Shown in pieces: positions 1-9,617 of a DNA stretch of 64,000 nucleotides; the stretch's first letter is position 1; each line of letters starts with the position of its first letter. The translations under genes were made by a program, and so were the position numbers. Location: NCBI GenBank assembly GCA_024404875.1, contig JAKSPK010000002.1:43193-107192 (forward strand). Direction: 5' to 3'. This DNA is from Oscillospiraceae bacterium. Lineage in GTDB: Bacteria > Bacillota > Clostridia > Oscillospirales > Ruminococcaceae. Under the pieces are notes generated by a model, which did no database searches, had not been told where the DNA came from, and saw nothing but the letters and a program-made list of their open reading frames with translations.

Positions 1-2
1 GT

Positions 3-362
3 ATTCAGGCACTCAATAGTCTGCCCGATACCGATACGGTGCTGATCGGCGGCATGGACCGCGGCATCAGCTATCAGTCGCTGCTGGAATATCTCGAACA
101 TTCGCCGGTGCCGCATATCGTACTGATGTCAGATTCCGGCAAGCGCATCGCGGAGGAGGCAGAAGCATATTCCGAATCGCTCCGAAGCCGCATTCTGCAG
201 GCTGCAGATCTTCCGGAGGCTGTCGCGATCGCAAAAAATGTTACGCAGAAAGGGAAAATCTGCGTCATGTCACCGGCAGCCGCGAGCTATAATGTCTATC
301 AGAATTTTGAAAAGCGCGGCGAGCATTTCAAGCAGCTTATTACAGCGGAAATCAGTGACTGA
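3..362 (+). CDS. murD: UDP-N-acetylmuramoyl-L-alanine--D-glutamate ligase, C-terminal end (partial)
   Basis: This is the last ~119 codons of a gene whose start lies left of the window; the reading frame is open from base 3. MurD adds D-glutamate to UDP-MurNAc-L-Ala in the cytoplasm during peptidoglycan precursor synthesis. The visible part matches the C-terminal Mur ligase domain: a LIGGMDRGI segment (the MurD-specific GG-DRG turn) followed by a strand and the CVMSPAAASYNVYQNFEKRG segment, which corresponds to the family's LSPA-AS-D-F-nF--RG motif, and the terminal F-Q-I helix. The ATP-binding and central domains are outside the window. A possible internal GTG at 39 is not a real start. It ends 134 bases before secA, with a promoter between them. 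Confidence 0.88.
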   Translation: MQALNSLPDTDTVLIGGMDRGISYQSLLEYLEHSPVPHIVLMSDSGKRIAEEAEAYSESLRSRILQAADLPEAVAIAKNVTQKGKICVMSPAAASYNVYQNFEKRGEHFKQLITAEISD

Positions 363-386
363 ATTGTAAAAACTTCTATTTACCTA

Positions 387-415
387 TTGACAAAATGCAG
401 AATATATAGTAAACT
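387..415 (+). promoter_or_regulatory. Sigma-A promoter upstream of secA
   Basis: TTGACA at 387-392 and TAAACT at 410-415 are separated by 17 bases. A TATAGT at 405-410 is a second -10 candidate but is badly spaced. The site would start transcription about 75 bases before the secA ATG and probably drives secA, the epimerase and the GH9 gene. Confidence 0.65.
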
Positions 416-496
416 AAAAGTGTATGGAGTGACAGCAAGGGGATAACTATATCCTCTTGCAGGACTCCGGATTCTTATAATAAAGGCGGTTATCCA

Positions 497-3247
497 ATGA
501 ATCTGATTGACAGGATCTTCGGTTCCTACAGCGAGAAAGAGCTGGCAAAAATTGAGCCAATCAAGAAGAAGGTGCTTGAACTGGAAGAGGAGTATCAGGG
601 ACTCTCTGATGCTGCGCTGAAAGCCAAGACAGTTGAATTTCGTGAGCGGCTCGCAAAGGGCGAAACCCTTGATGATATTATGGTTGAAGCACTGGCGACT
701 GTGCGTGAAGCGGCCGACCGTATTCTCGGTAAAAAGCCGTTCCCTGTGCAGATCATCGGTGCGATCGTACTGCATCAGGGCAGAATTGCAGAAATGCGCA
801 CCGGTGAAGGTAAAACACTGGTCGCTTGCGTTGCGTCCTATGTGAACGGTCTGTCCGGAAACGGTGTTCATGTCGTTACGGTCAACGACTATCTCGCTAA
901 GACGCAGTCTGACGAAATGGGCAAGGTGCTTCGCTTCCTTGGTCTGACGGTCGGATGCATTATTCATGACCTCAACAATGAAGAGCGCCGTGCGGCCTAC
1001 GCCTGTGATGTTACTTACGGCACAAATAACGAGATGGGCTTCGACTATCTCCGTGACAACATGGTTATTTATAAGAAGGATCGCGTGCAGCGTGCTCCGA
1101 ATTTCGCGATCGTGGACGAGGTGGACTCTATTCTCATTGACGAGGCGAGAACCCCGCTGATCATTTCCGGCCGCGGCGACAAGTCAACCGAGCTCTATGA
1201 GAAGGCCGACAAATTCGCCCGCACGCTGACCTCCATAACCGTTGTTGAGACCGACGACAAGGAGGATCAGGATGAAGCCTATGAGGATGCCGATTACATC
1301 ATCGACGAAAAGGCAAAAACTGCGACTATCACACGCCGAGGCGTGAAGAAGGCAGAGAGCTACTTCAATGTCGAAAACATTATGGATATGGAGAATATGA
1401 CGCTCCTGCACCATATCAATCAAGCGATCAGGGCACATGGCATCATGCATCTTGATACCGACTATGTTGTCAAGGATGACGAGATCATCATTGTTGACGA
1501 AAACACCGGCCGCATGATGATGGGCAGACGCTACAATGACGGTCTGCATCAGGCGATCGAAGCAAAGGAAGGTGTCAAGGTCAAGCATGAATCCAAGACG
1601 CTTGCGACCGTTACCTTCCAGAATTATTTCCGCCTTTACAAGAAACTCTCCGGCATGACCGGTACGGCTATGACCGAGGAAGACGAATTCCGTGAGATCT
1701 ACAAGCTTGATGTCATCACGATTCCGACGAATAAGCCGGTTATCCGCATTGATCAGCCGGATCTCATTTATCGCACTGAAAAGGCAAAGTATGCCGCTAT
1801 TATTGAGCAGATCATCAAGTGTCATGAAAAAGGGCAGCCTGTGCTGGTAGGTACGGTTTCGATTGATAAGTCCGAGCGGCTTTCCGAAATGCTCAAGCGC
1901 CGCGGCATCAAGCATGAGGTGCTGAATGCAAAGTATCACGCGAAGGAAGCGGAGATCGTTGCACAGGCCGGCAAACTCGGTGCTGTCACGATCGCGACGA
2001 ACATGGCAGGCCGTGGTACGGATATCATGCTCGGCGGCAACGCGGAATTCCTCGCTAAAGCAGAGATGCGCAAGCGCGAGATTCCGGAGGAAATCATCAC
2101 TGAGGCGGTCGGCTATGCTGATACCGATGATGAGGAAATCCTTGCAGCACGTGAGGTTTACCGTTCGCTCTACGATAAGTACAATGCAGAGGTCAAGGAA
2201 AAGGCTGTGGATGTCAAGAAGGCAGGCGGTCTCTATATTCTCGGTACGGAGCGCCATGAATCCCGCCGAATCGACAACCAGCTCCGCGGCCGTTCGGGCC
2301 GTCAGGGTGACGAAGGCGAGAGCCGCTTCTTCCTTTCCGTTGAGGATGATCTGATGCGCATTTTCGCAGGCGACCGTCTCGAAAATATGATGGCGAGACT
2401 CAATGTTGAAGAGAACATGCCGATCGAGAGCAAGATGATGTCCAAGGTCATCGAATCCTGCCAGAAGAAGGTCGAAGGCATGCACTTCGCGACGCGTAAG
2501 AATGTCCTGAACTATGACGATGTTATGAACACGCAGAGAGAGATTATTTACGGCCAGCGCAGTCAGGTGCTGGACGGTCAGGATCTCCATGCGTATCTCG
2601 TTGACATGATAAAGGAACTGATCCGCTCGACGGTCACGACCTATCTTGCAGATGAAAGTGACAAGTCAAACTGGAATCTCGTCGGACTGCGCGAATACTT
2701 CATGGATTGGATCACCGTTCCGGAGGACTTCGAGTGGGATGATGCGAAGATCAATGCAACCGAGCGGGAAGACATTATCAAAATGCTCACCGATCGTACG
2801 CTTGCAGTCTATCAGATGCGAGAGAATTCGATCGGTCATGATGAGCTGCGCGAACTGGAGCGTGTCATTCTGCTGAAGGTTGTTGATACCAAGTGGATGG
2901 CGCATATCGACGATATGGACGAGCTGAAGCGCGGCATGGGACTTCGCGGTTATGCTCAGAAGAACCCGGTCGTTGAATACCGCTATGAGGGCTTCGAGAT
3001 GTTCGATGCAATGGTCGATGCGATTCGTGAGGACACTGTCCGCCTGCTGCTGACCATCAAGCTCGCTGAAAACAGAGCGCCGCAGCGTGAGCAGGTTGCG
3101 AAGCCGGATGCTCCGAATGCAGGTGCGGGTGACGGAAGCTTCTCTCGTCAGGCGGCAGCGAAGAAGAAAGTCGGGCCGAATGAGCTGTGTCCGTGCGGCA
3201 GCGGAAAGAAGTACAAGTTCTGCTGCGGGATGAAGAATAATGGATAA
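497..3247 (+). CDS. secA: Protein translocase subunit SecA
   Basis: SecA is the ATPase motor that pushes unfolded preproteins through SecYEG at the cytoplasmic membrane. The 916-residue product has the full domain order: N-terminal helicase-type NBD1 with Walker A MRTGEGKTLVA near residue 102 and the VDEVDSILIDEAR Walker B/DEAD segment near 207, the preprotein cross-linking region, NBD2 with the TNMAGRGTDI motif and the RGRSGRQGD arginine motif, helical scaffold and wing domains, and a C-terminal zinc-binding tail CPCGSGKKYKFCCG that serves SecB or ribosome contact in the family. A GGCGG ribosome site lies 8 bases before the ATG. Its last codons overlap the start of the downstream epimerase, which implies translational coupling. 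Confidence 0.97.
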   Translation: MNLIDRIFGSYSEKELAKIEPIKKKVLELEEEYQGLSDAALKAKTVEFRERLAKGETLDDIMVEALATVREAADRILGKKPFPVQIIGAIVLHQGRIAEMRTGEGKTLVACVASYVNGLSGNGVHVVTVNDYLAKTQSDEMGKVLRFLGLTVGCIIHDLNNEERRAAYACDVTYGTNNEMGFDYLRDNMVIYKKDRVQRAPNFAIVDEVDSILIDEARTPLIISGRGDKSTELYEKADKFARTLTSITVVETDDKEDQDEAYEDADYIIDEKAKTATITRRGVKKAESYFNVENIMDMENMTLLHHINQAIRAHGIMHLDTDYVVKDDEIIIVDENTGRMMMGRRYNDGLHQAIEAKEGVKVKHESKTLATVTFQNYFRLYKKLSGMTGTAMTEEDEFREIYKLDVITIPTNKPVIRIDQPDLIYRTEKAKYAAIIEQIIKCHEKGQPVLVGTVSIDKSERLSEMLKRRGIKHEVLNAKYHAKEAEIVAQAGKLGAVTIATNMAGRGTDIMLGGNAEFLAKAEMRKREIPEEIITEAVGYADTDDEEILAAREVYRSLYDKYNAEVKEKAVDVKKAGGLYILGTERHESRRIDNQLRGRSGRQGDEGESRFFLSVEDDLMRIFAGDRLENMMARLNVEENMPIESKMMSKVIESCQKKVEGMHFATRKNVLNYDDVMNTQREIIYGQRSQVLDGQDLHAYLVDMIKELIRSTVTTYLADESDKSNWNLVGLREYFMDWITVPEDFEWDDAKINATEREDIIKMLTDRTLAVYQMRENSIGHDELRELERVILLKVVDTKWMAHIDDMDELKRGMGLRGYAQKNPVVEYRYEGFEMFDAMVDAIREDTVRLLLTIKLAENRAPQREQVAKPDAPNAGAGDGSFSRQAAAKKKVGPNELCPCGSGKKYKFCCGMKNNG

Positions 3248-4457
3248 AACAGAATTGAAGCGAATCGCCGGAGAGATCGAGCAGGAGCTTCGGGAGCATA
3301 TTCTCCCATTCTGGCTCGGTCTCCGCGACGAACGCGGCGGATTTATGGGACGCGTTGCGCCTGATTTGCAGTCGGATCCTGGTGCTGATAAAGGTCTGAT
3401 CTATCATGCGCGGATTCTCTGGGCTTTTTCTTCAGCGTATCTGAAATACAAGGATTCTGCGTATCTCAGTGCGGCAGCGCACGCCTATACATTTCTGCGC
3501 AAGGGTTGGGATATTGAAAACGGCGGCTTTTTCTGGTCGCTGACTGCTGACGGTGCTCCCGCAGAAACAACGAAATACTGCTATTGCAATGCGTTCTGTA
3601 TTTACGGCCTGACGCTGTATGCTGAGGCAAGCGGTGATCGTGATGCAATGCAGCTTGCAGAAGATGCGTTCGATTGTATCGAAACGCATTTTGCCGAATC
3701 GAACGGGTATATCGAATCCTGCACGGTTGACTGGCTGCCGCTTGAGAATGATCATCTCTCCGAGCATGATCTTCATGCTGCCAAGACTATGAATACTACG
3801 CTGCATCTGATTGAAGCCTACGCGGAGCTTTATCGCGTCGGTGGAAAAAAGAATGTCGCTGCGGCACTGCGGAAGCTCATTGAGCTATATGCCGACCGGA
3901 TCTATCAGCCGGAGACGAAGCAGCTCAGCGTATTCTTTGACAGTGAGCTGAACCTGATCGGAGATCTCTACTCCTATGGGCATGATATAGAAGCAAGCTG
4001 GCTCGTTGATCATGCCTGCGACTGTCTGGGGAACAGCGGGCTTACCGGAAAGCTCCGGACAATCGACTTTTCATTGGCAGAGCGTGTCAGTCGGGAGGCA
4101 TTCTTCGACGGCGCGTTTCATAACGAATGTTTTTCGGGCGAGATCGACTCCACCCGCGTCTGGTGGGTACAGGCGGAGGGCGTGATCGGCTGCCTGAATG
4201 CAGCACAGTCTGCGATGGACTTCGGGGATGGCGGCAATGCTGACCGTTATCTGAATCTTTCTGCGGCACTGTGGAACTATATAAAAAGCTACCAGATCGA
4301 CAGACGTCCAGGCGGAGAGTGGTATGCCGAAACAGATAAATCAGGGCAGCCTCTTTCCAAAACAGATACGGCAGGCATTTGGAAATGTCCGTATCATAAC
4401 AGCCGGATGTGTCTTGAAGCGATCCGGCGCATTCATTTGTTTTTAGGGGACGAATAA
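3240..4457 (+). CDS. Cellobiose 2-epimerase (AGE family)
   Basis: The 405-residue protein belongs to the N-acylglucosamine 2-epimerase fold family. Its closest recognisable type is cellobiose 2-epimerase, which converts the reducing-end glucose of cellobiose to mannose and also interconverts mannobiose and mannosyl-glucose. Visible family landmarks are the YHARILWAFS segment with Arg58, the SYGHDIEASWL segment with the catalytic His/Glu cluster, the WWVQAEG motif and the late KCPYHNSRM segment with the C-terminal catalytic His. Length matches characterised Ruminococcus enzymes (about 390-410). No signal peptide, so it acts on imported disaccharides. The ATG lies inside the end of secA (8-base overlap) and the GH9 cellulase starts 31 bases downstream. 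A plain GlcNAc epimerase is the alternative; context favours cellobiose. Confidence 0.85.
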   Translation: MDKTELKRIAGEIEQELREHILPFWLGLRDERGGFMGRVAPDLQSDPGADKGLIYHARILWAFSSAYLKYKDSAYLSAAAHAYTFLRKGWDIENGGFFWSLTADGAPAETTKYCYCNAFCIYGLTLYAEASGDRDAMQLAEDAFDCIETHFAESNGYIESCTVDWLPLENDHLSEHDLHAAKTMNTTLHLIEAYAELYRVGGKKNVAAALRKLIELYADRIYQPETKQLSVFFDSELNLIGDLYSYGHDIEASWLVDHACDCLGNSGLTGKLRTIDFSLAERVSREAFFDGAFHNECFSGEIDSTRVWWVQAEGVIGCLNAAQSAMDFGDGGNADRYLNLSAALWNYIKSYQIDRRPGGEWYAETDKSGQPLSKTDTAGIWKCPYHNSRMCLEAIRRIHLFLGDE

Positions 4458-4488
4458 GTCAATACTGACATTTGGAAGAGGGATTTTT

Positions 4489-7212
4489 ATGAAACAGAAC
4501 GGGCGTTTCCTGAAAGCTGCCCTTTGTGTCTGTCTTTGTGCGGTCATGGCCGGTACCGGTGTGATCCAGGCAGGTGCGACAGCGGGCGAGGATCCGGGAA
4601 CAGTTGACGATTCGGAAAAGATATTTCCGGATCCGGACAGCTTTTCCTATGACGATGTGGATGTAGACTTTGCTAGAGGCATGCAATACACGATGACATT
4701 CTATGATGCCAACAAGTGCGGTAAGCGCACCGGTGTCCTGGAATGGCGCGGTGACTGCCATATGGAGGATCAGCACATTCCGCTGAAGCAGTACGGTGAG
4801 GATTTCAAGGGCATCAATCTGCCGGATGAGTGGATTGAGGAGCACAGAGCAGAGCTCGATCCGGACGGCGACGGCTGTCTCGACTGCGAGGGCGGTATGC
4901 ATGACGCCGGCGACCATGTCAAATTCGGTCTTCCGGGAACTTATGCTGCTTCCACGCTCGGATGGGGCTATTATGAATTCCGTGAGGCATACGAAAAGAC
5001 AGGCAATCAGGAGCATATCGAAAATATTCTCCATGCCTTTGGTGATTTTTATCTGAAGTCGCTCTACTACGATAAAGACGGCAAGCTCCTTGCCTATGTT
5101 TATCAGGTTGGCGAAGGCAATATCGACCATAACTACTGGATCTGCCCGGATCTTCAGGGCGAGCATATGCTTGATTTCGCTAGACCGGCCTACCTCTGCA
5201 CTGAGGAAAATGTCTTTACTGAGGAGACTGCGGTCGGCTCAGCGGAATCCAAGATCGATGATCCGGAATCCAATGCAGCTAAGGCAAAGGCCAAGCAGAC
5301 CGATTCCCGTGCATCGGATATGTGTGCAGGCGCAGCCGCTGCTCTGGCTGTGAACTATCTGAATTTCAAAGATACCGAGCCGGAATATGCAAAGCAGTGC
5401 CTCAAGGGCGCAAAGGATCTGTATGAGATGGCTGTTGCTTCCCACGAGGAAGGAGAGGACAACAAGGTTCTGACGCTGGGCTATGACGGCGGCTTCTACA
5501 CCTCCAGCTACGACTTTGACGAGCTTGCATGGGCAGCCGTCTGGCTGTATTACTGCGACTGCGACGGTGATATCTCCGTTCGCAATCAGAAATCCTATGA
5601 CAAGTATATTGTTCCGATCATCGCTGTGGATGAAACAATCGAGAATGACAACGGCGGTCATCCGTACACCGGCTACATAAAGCGTATTATCAAGGATACG
5701 AATAACTGCTGGAACAACATCTGGGTTCACTGCTGGGATACTGTCTGGGGCGGCGTTTTTGCAAAGTTGGCGCCTGTAACTAACATTGAGCGTGACTGGT
5801 ATATCTTCCGTTGGAACTGTGAATTCTGGTCAGGCAGTACGCATCTGGATCCCGGTCTGGTCGATACGATCTGGAACAAGGAATTCGAGTGGGATACACA
5901 GCCGCAGAAGCCGGAAGCGACCGACTTCCTGAAAAAGACACCGGCGGGATTCTCCATGCTGAATGAATACGGTTCCTGCCGCTATAATACCGCTGCCGAG
6001 CTTTGCTGTCTCGTTTATGCGAAGGAAGCAAAGGACCACGAGAAGGCAAATGATCCGATGCGCTTTGCGGATTGGGCAGAGAGTCAGATGGAATATGTCA
6101 TGGGTAAGAACCCGATGAACCGACCGTATATCGTCGGCTGGTCTGATACTGCTGCATCGCATCCGCATCATCGCGCCTCGCACGGCTCGAAGGATCTGAA
6201 CATGGATCATCCGGCAACGCAGGTACACACCCTTTGGGGCGCACTGGTCGGCGGACCGGATGCCGGTGACTGGCACCGTGATATTACGAAGGACTATGTT
6301 TACAATGAGGTCGCTGTTGACTATAATGCTGCGGTTGTTGGAGCCTGCGCAGGTCTCTATTACTTCTACGGCGATGAGACCATGCAGAGCGAGGATAATT
6401 TCCCGCCGCTGGAGTCCAGCTATAAGTCTGAGGAGGAACTCCGAGAGTTCGTTCTGAACGCAGCAGTCGGACAGGATAACAGCCGCTGCTCGCAGATCCT
6501 CATTGAATTTACCAATGAGACGCTGCTCCCGCCGCGATATCTCAGCGAGGTGAAGATTCGCTATTATTTCAGCATCGCCGATCTGCTCAAAAAGGGACAG
6601 ACGGTCGATGATCTGAATGTCGAGATGCAGTACGACCAAATGGCTGCAAACACGCAGAATCAGTACACAGTCAAGACCGAGATCGTGCAGTATAACGATG
6701 ACGGTGACTGCTATCTTGAGCTGACATGGCCGGATTATAAGTTCTATGGTAAAATGGCATATCAGTTCGCGATTGTCGCGGATAAGCAGGATGAGGAATA
6801 TAACAATGTCTGGGATTCCTCCAATGACTACAGCCGTATCGGTATGGCTTCCGAGGAGGAGCTTGGCAAGTCATTGAACGAGTGCCCGGAGGAGAACCAG
6901 CGCCTGACGATGTATGTTGACGGAGTTCATGTCTGGGGTACTGCGCCGGAAGGCGCACCGGAGCCGGATGCAGCAGACAGCGACAGCAAGAAAGTCACAT
7001 GGGGTGATGTCAACTGCGACGGTGAGGTTGATGTAACGGATGTTGTTCTGCTGAGCCGCTATATCACTGAGGATGGTGAAGCGGTTATCACTGCACAGGG
7101 TAAGCTGAATGCCGATGTTAAGAATGATGGCACATTTGACGGAGAGGATACAACCAGAATCCTGATGTATATTGCAAAGCTCATCAAGTATTCAGTACTC
7201 GGCACAAAATAA
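4489..7212 (+). CDS. Secreted GH9 endoglucanase with CBM3c and dockerin
   Basis: A 907-residue cellulosomal cellulase. Order: signal peptide (1-30), GH9 catalytic domain (about 55-635), CBM3c-like module (about 650-820) and type I dockerin (839-899). GH9 landmarks are the MHDAGDHVKF segment with the Asp139/Asp142 pair, the SHPHHRASHG motif (557-566) and the DYVYNEVAVDYNA motif with the putative acid Glu607. The GH9-CBM3c pairing is typical of processive endoglucanases. The dockerin has two Ca-binding repeats, starting GDVNCDGEVDVTD and NADVKNDGTFDGED. Unusual: about 40 extra residues between WRGDC and the DAGD motif, including a DPDGDGCLD calcium-like loop. AAGAGGG precedes the ATG. It is the last gene of the secA-epimerase unit, followed by a strong terminator. 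Confidence 0.94.
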   Translation: MKQNGRFLKAALCVCLCAVMAGTGVIQAGATAGEDPGTVDDSEKIFPDPDSFSYDDVDVDFARGMQYTMTFYDANKCGKRTGVLEWRGDCHMEDQHIPLKQYGEDFKGINLPDEWIEEHRAELDPDGDGCLDCEGGMHDAGDHVKFGLPGTYAASTLGWGYYEFREAYEKTGNQEHIENILHAFGDFYLKSLYYDKDGKLLAYVYQVGEGNIDHNYWICPDLQGEHMLDFARPAYLCTEENVFTEETAVGSAESKIDDPESNAAKAKAKQTDSRASDMCAGAAAALAVNYLNFKDTEPEYAKQCLKGAKDLYEMAVASHEEGEDNKVLTLGYDGGFYTSSYDFDELAWAAVWLYYCDCDGDISVRNQKSYDKYIVPIIAVDETIENDNGGHPYTGYIKRIIKDTNNCWNNIWVHCWDTVWGGVFAKLAPVTNIERDWYIFRWNCEFWSGSTHLDPGLVDTIWNKEFEWDTQPQKPEATDFLKKTPAGFSMLNEYGSCRYNTAAELCCLVYAKEAKDHEKANDPMRFADWAESQMEYVMGKNPMNRPYIVGWSDTAASHPHHRASHGSKDLNMDHPATQVHTLWGALVGGPDAGDWHRDITKDYVYNEVAVDYNAAVVGACAGLYYFYGDETMQSEDNFPPLESSYKSEEELREFVLNAAVGQDNSRCSQILIEFTNETLLPPRYLSEVKIRYYFSIADLLKKGQTVDDLNVEMQYDQMAANTQNQYTVKTEIVQYNDDGDCYLELTWPDYKFYGKMAYQFAIVADKQDEEYNNVWDSSNDYSRIGMASEEELGKSLNECPEENQRLTMYVDGVHVWGTAPEGAPEPDAADSDSKKVTWGDVNCDGEVDVTDVVLLSRYITEDGEAVITAQGKLNADVKNDGTFDGEDTTRILMYIAKLIKYSVLGTK

Positions 7213-7218
7213 ATGCAT

Positions 7219-7257
7219 TCAGCGATGCATCTTTACGGTGCATCGCTGATCTTTTTT
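7219..7257 (+). terminator. Intrinsic terminator after GH9 gene
   Basis: A perfect 11-bp stem (7219-7229 with 7239-7249, arm TCAGCGATGCA) is followed by six T residues at 7252-7257. It sits between the GH9 stop and the rarA ribosome site, so an upstream in-frame ATG at 7213 is not the rarA start. Confidence 0.9.
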
Positions 7258-7269
7258 CGGGAGGTCATT

Positions 7270-8532
7270 ATGATTCCATTGGCTGAACGCCTGCGGCCGC
7301 ATTCCATTGACGATATGGTCGGTCAGCCGCATCTTTTTGCACCGGGCAGACCGATGCGCCGTATCATCGAATCAGGTCAGGTGCCGAATATGATTTTTTA
7401 CGGCCCGTCCGGAGTAGGCAAGACGACACTGGCGCGGATGATAGCCGATCAGACAGATATGTCCCTGCATAAGCTCAACGGCACGACGGCATCCGTCGGT
7501 GATATCCGTGAGATTCTCAATGAAACAAATTCGCTGTTTGCCTCTCACGGTATTCTTCTCTATCTTGATGAGATTCAATACCTAAACAAAAAGCAGCAGC
7601 AAAGCCTTTTGGAATACATTGAAAACGGCAGCGTTACTCTGATTGCATCAACGACTGAAAACCCGTATTTTGCGGTGTTTAATGCGATCATCAGCCGTTC
7701 GACGGTGTTTGAATTCAAGCCGGTCACGCAGGAACAGATGATCCCGGCGGTAGAGCGTGCATACCGGTATCTCGCAGAAGAGCAGGGCAGAGAGATCCGC
7801 TATTCGCAGGAGATTGCCCGCTATATTGCGCAGGGCTGCGGCGGCGATGTGCGAAAGGCAGTTAATACGGTTGAGCTTTCTGTACTGGCGGCAGAGGAGC
7901 ATGACGGTGTTCTGGAGATTACCCTTGAGAATGTAACTGCACTGACACAGCGCAGTAATATGCGATACGACAAGGACGGCGATCAGCACTACGATCTGCT
8001 TTCGGCGCTGCATAAATCTGTGCGCGGCTCGGACGAGAATGCAGCGATTCATTATGCGGCACGGCTTATGGAGACCGGTGATCTGCTGCCGCTTTGCCGT
8101 CGGCTGCTCTGCATTGCGAATGAGGATGTTGGCCTAGCATATCCGATGGCGATCCCGATTGTCAAGGCAGCGGTCGATACGGCTTTGCAGCTTGGCATGC
8201 CTGAGGCACGGCTTCCGCTGGCGAATGCAGTAATTCTGCTTGCGACTGCGCCGAAATCAAACAGTGCGTACATGGCTGTAAATGATGCTTTGACGGATAT
8301 CCGCGCAGGTATGTCCGGCGATTTCCCGCGGGCACTGCAAAATGTTCACTTCGACGGCGCAGATGCAGCGGTGAAAGGTCAGCATTATCTCTATCCGCAT
8401 GACTACCCGAATCACTGGGTAAAGCAGCAGTATCTGCCGGACACGATCAAGAACCGCATATATTATCATCACGGCGACAATAAAGCCGAGCAGGCGGCAA
8501 AGGTCTACTGGGAAAAGATCAAGAAAGAATAA
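7270..8532 (+). CDS. rarA: Replication-associated recombination protein A (RarA/MgsA AAA+ ATPase)
   Basis: RarA is a clamp-loader-like AAA+ ATPase that acts at stalled replication forks. The 420-residue product has the N-terminal PLAERLRP segment typical of the family, Walker A GPSGVGKTT, Walker B LYLDEIQYLN, sensor 1 ASTTENPYF and sensor 2 GGDVRKAVN, then the C-terminal tetramerisation domain with SALHKSVRGSDENAAIHY and CIANEDVGLAYP. I chose the ATG at 7270 because GGGAGG lies just upstream; a longer frame from 7213 would translate through the preceding terminator. It is transcribed alone and ends in a terminator shared with the convergent AEC transporter gene. Confidence 0.95.
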   Translation: MIPLAERLRPHSIDDMVGQPHLFAPGRPMRRIIESGQVPNMIFYGPSGVGKTTLARMIADQTDMSLHKLNGTTASVGDIREILNETNSLFASHGILLYLDEIQYLNKKQQQSLLEYIENGSVTLIASTTENPYFAVFNAIISRSTVFEFKPVTQEQMIPAVERAYRYLAEEQGREIRYSQEIARYIAQGCGGDVRKAVNTVELSVLAAEEHDGVLEITLENVTALTQRSNMRYDKDGDQHYDLLSALHKSVRGSDENAAIHYAARLMETGDLLPLCRRLLCIANEDVGLAYPMAIPIVKAAVDTALQLGMPEARLPLANAVILLATAPKSNSAYMAVNDALTDIRAGMSGDFPRALQNVHFDGADAAVKGQHYLYPHDYPNHWVKQQYLPDTIKNRIYYHHGDNKAEQAAKVYWEKIKKE

Positions 8533-8589
8533 GCATCAAGACAATACCGCACAAAGCCTGCTTGGCGGCTTAGCTGTGATATTGCAAAA

Positions 8590-8631
8590 AACTGCCCTGA
8601 AGTACAGTCACTTCGGGGCAGTTCTTTTTTA
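8590..8631. terminator. Bidirectional terminator between rarA and the AEC transporter
   Basis: A 14-bp stem (8590-8603 with 8610-8623, one G-T pair) has a T-run at 8625-8631 on the plus strand and an A-run just before it, which is a T-run for the minus strand. It serves both convergent genes. Confidence 0.88.
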
Positions 8632-8636
8632 TCCAT

Positions 8637-9599
8637 TTATACGCAGATCCAGATAATGAGCGGAAAAGAAAGCAGTGAAAACAGCGTTGAGAGGAAAATG
8701 CCCTTTGAAGCGAGTTTTTCGTTTCCGTGATATTCAGTCGCAAAGAGCGATGTTGTATTCGCAATTGGCATACAGGCCAGCAGAAGAAGCGTCGGCGCAA
8801 GAACCGGATCCTTTACAACTGCTTTGATGAAGAGCCAGATCAGCAGCGGGAGCGCGATCTGTCGAAGGATCACATAGACAGAAAGACGCGCGTTCATAAA
8901 AAGCTCTTTCCATTGGATGCCGTTGAGATTTGCACCGACCAGCAGCATGGCAAGCGGGGAAGTGAGTCCGCCGAGTGTATCGCAGGTGCTTTCAATGACC
9001 TTCGGCATATGAATGCGCAGAGCAAAAATCAGGACGCCGACTGCTGTGCCGATGACTGCAGGCGTCAGAAGAAGCTTTTTCCACGGAATACTGCGGAATT
9101 GAGATGCAAAAGATCCGCCCGATTCCGATGCGCCGCCCATCAGTACAACGCCATATGTATAAACGAAAATATTGAACATACTGTTCAGGATCGCCGCATA
9201 AAACAGTCCCTCTCCGCCGTAGACTGCCTGTACGACCGGAAATCCCATAAAGCCGACATTACCGAAGATCGTCATAAACAAATAAATCCGCCGGTCGGCT
9301 TTGGGTGTTCGCATCGCATAGACCAAAATGAAAGAGAGAACGATCAAAGCGAGATAGAATAAAAACGAGAACAGAAACAGCATCCCGACTGATACACTTC
9401 CGGATCCTTCGTTCTCCAGCGTTTTCATACGGTCAGAAAACGCGTCGATCATCATGAACGGCGTTGTGACGCTGAGCAGGATTTTGGTCAGCTTTTGTTT
9501 CGTGTGCTGATCGAGCAGTTCGATCCGTGCCAATATGTATCCGACAATAATCATCAAAAAAAGCTTGAGCGTCTGCTCAAATACAATACCGATTTGCAT
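8637..9599 (-). CDS. AEC-family transporter (auxin efflux carrier / malate permease type)
   Basis: A 320-residue integral membrane protein of the AEC family, secondary transporters for organic or amino acids; the substrate cannot be told from sequence. Two repeats of about five hydrophobic helices are visible, beginning with FLMIIVGYILARIELL near the N-terminus and ending LFSLLSFPLIIWICV. The conserved central NVGFMGFPVV segment and the helix with PLAMLLVGANL are typical of the family. The start ATG lies 18 bases after the degV stop, so the two genes are probably cotranscribed from the promoter upstream of degV. Confidence 0.85.
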   Translation of the reverse strand: MQIGIVFEQTLKLFLMIIVGYILARIELLDQHTKQKLTKILLSVTTPFMMIDAFSDRMKTLENEGSGSVSVGMLFLFSFLFYLALIVLSFILVYAMRTPKADRRIYLFMTIFGNVGFMGFPVVQAVYGGEGLFYAAILNSMFNIFVYTYGVVLMGGASESGGSFASQFRSIPWKKLLLTPAVIGTAVGVLIFALRIHMPKVIESTCDTLGGLTSPLAMLLVGANLNGIQWKELFMNARLSVYVILRQIALPLLIWLFIKAVVKDPVLAPTLLLLACMPIANTTSLFATEYHGNEKLASKGIFLSTLFSLLSFPLIIWICV

Positions 9600-9617
9600 A
9601 AAACCTCTTTCTGCGTA

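Noticed and set aside
1184-2590. Long open frame (468 codons) antisense to secA
   Set aside because: It mirrors the codon pattern of secA, has no ribosome site or promoter, and its product has no recognisable features.
5830-6639. Antisense frame inside the GH9 gene
   Set aside because: A by-product of biased codon use on the coding strand; the protein is unlike any family.
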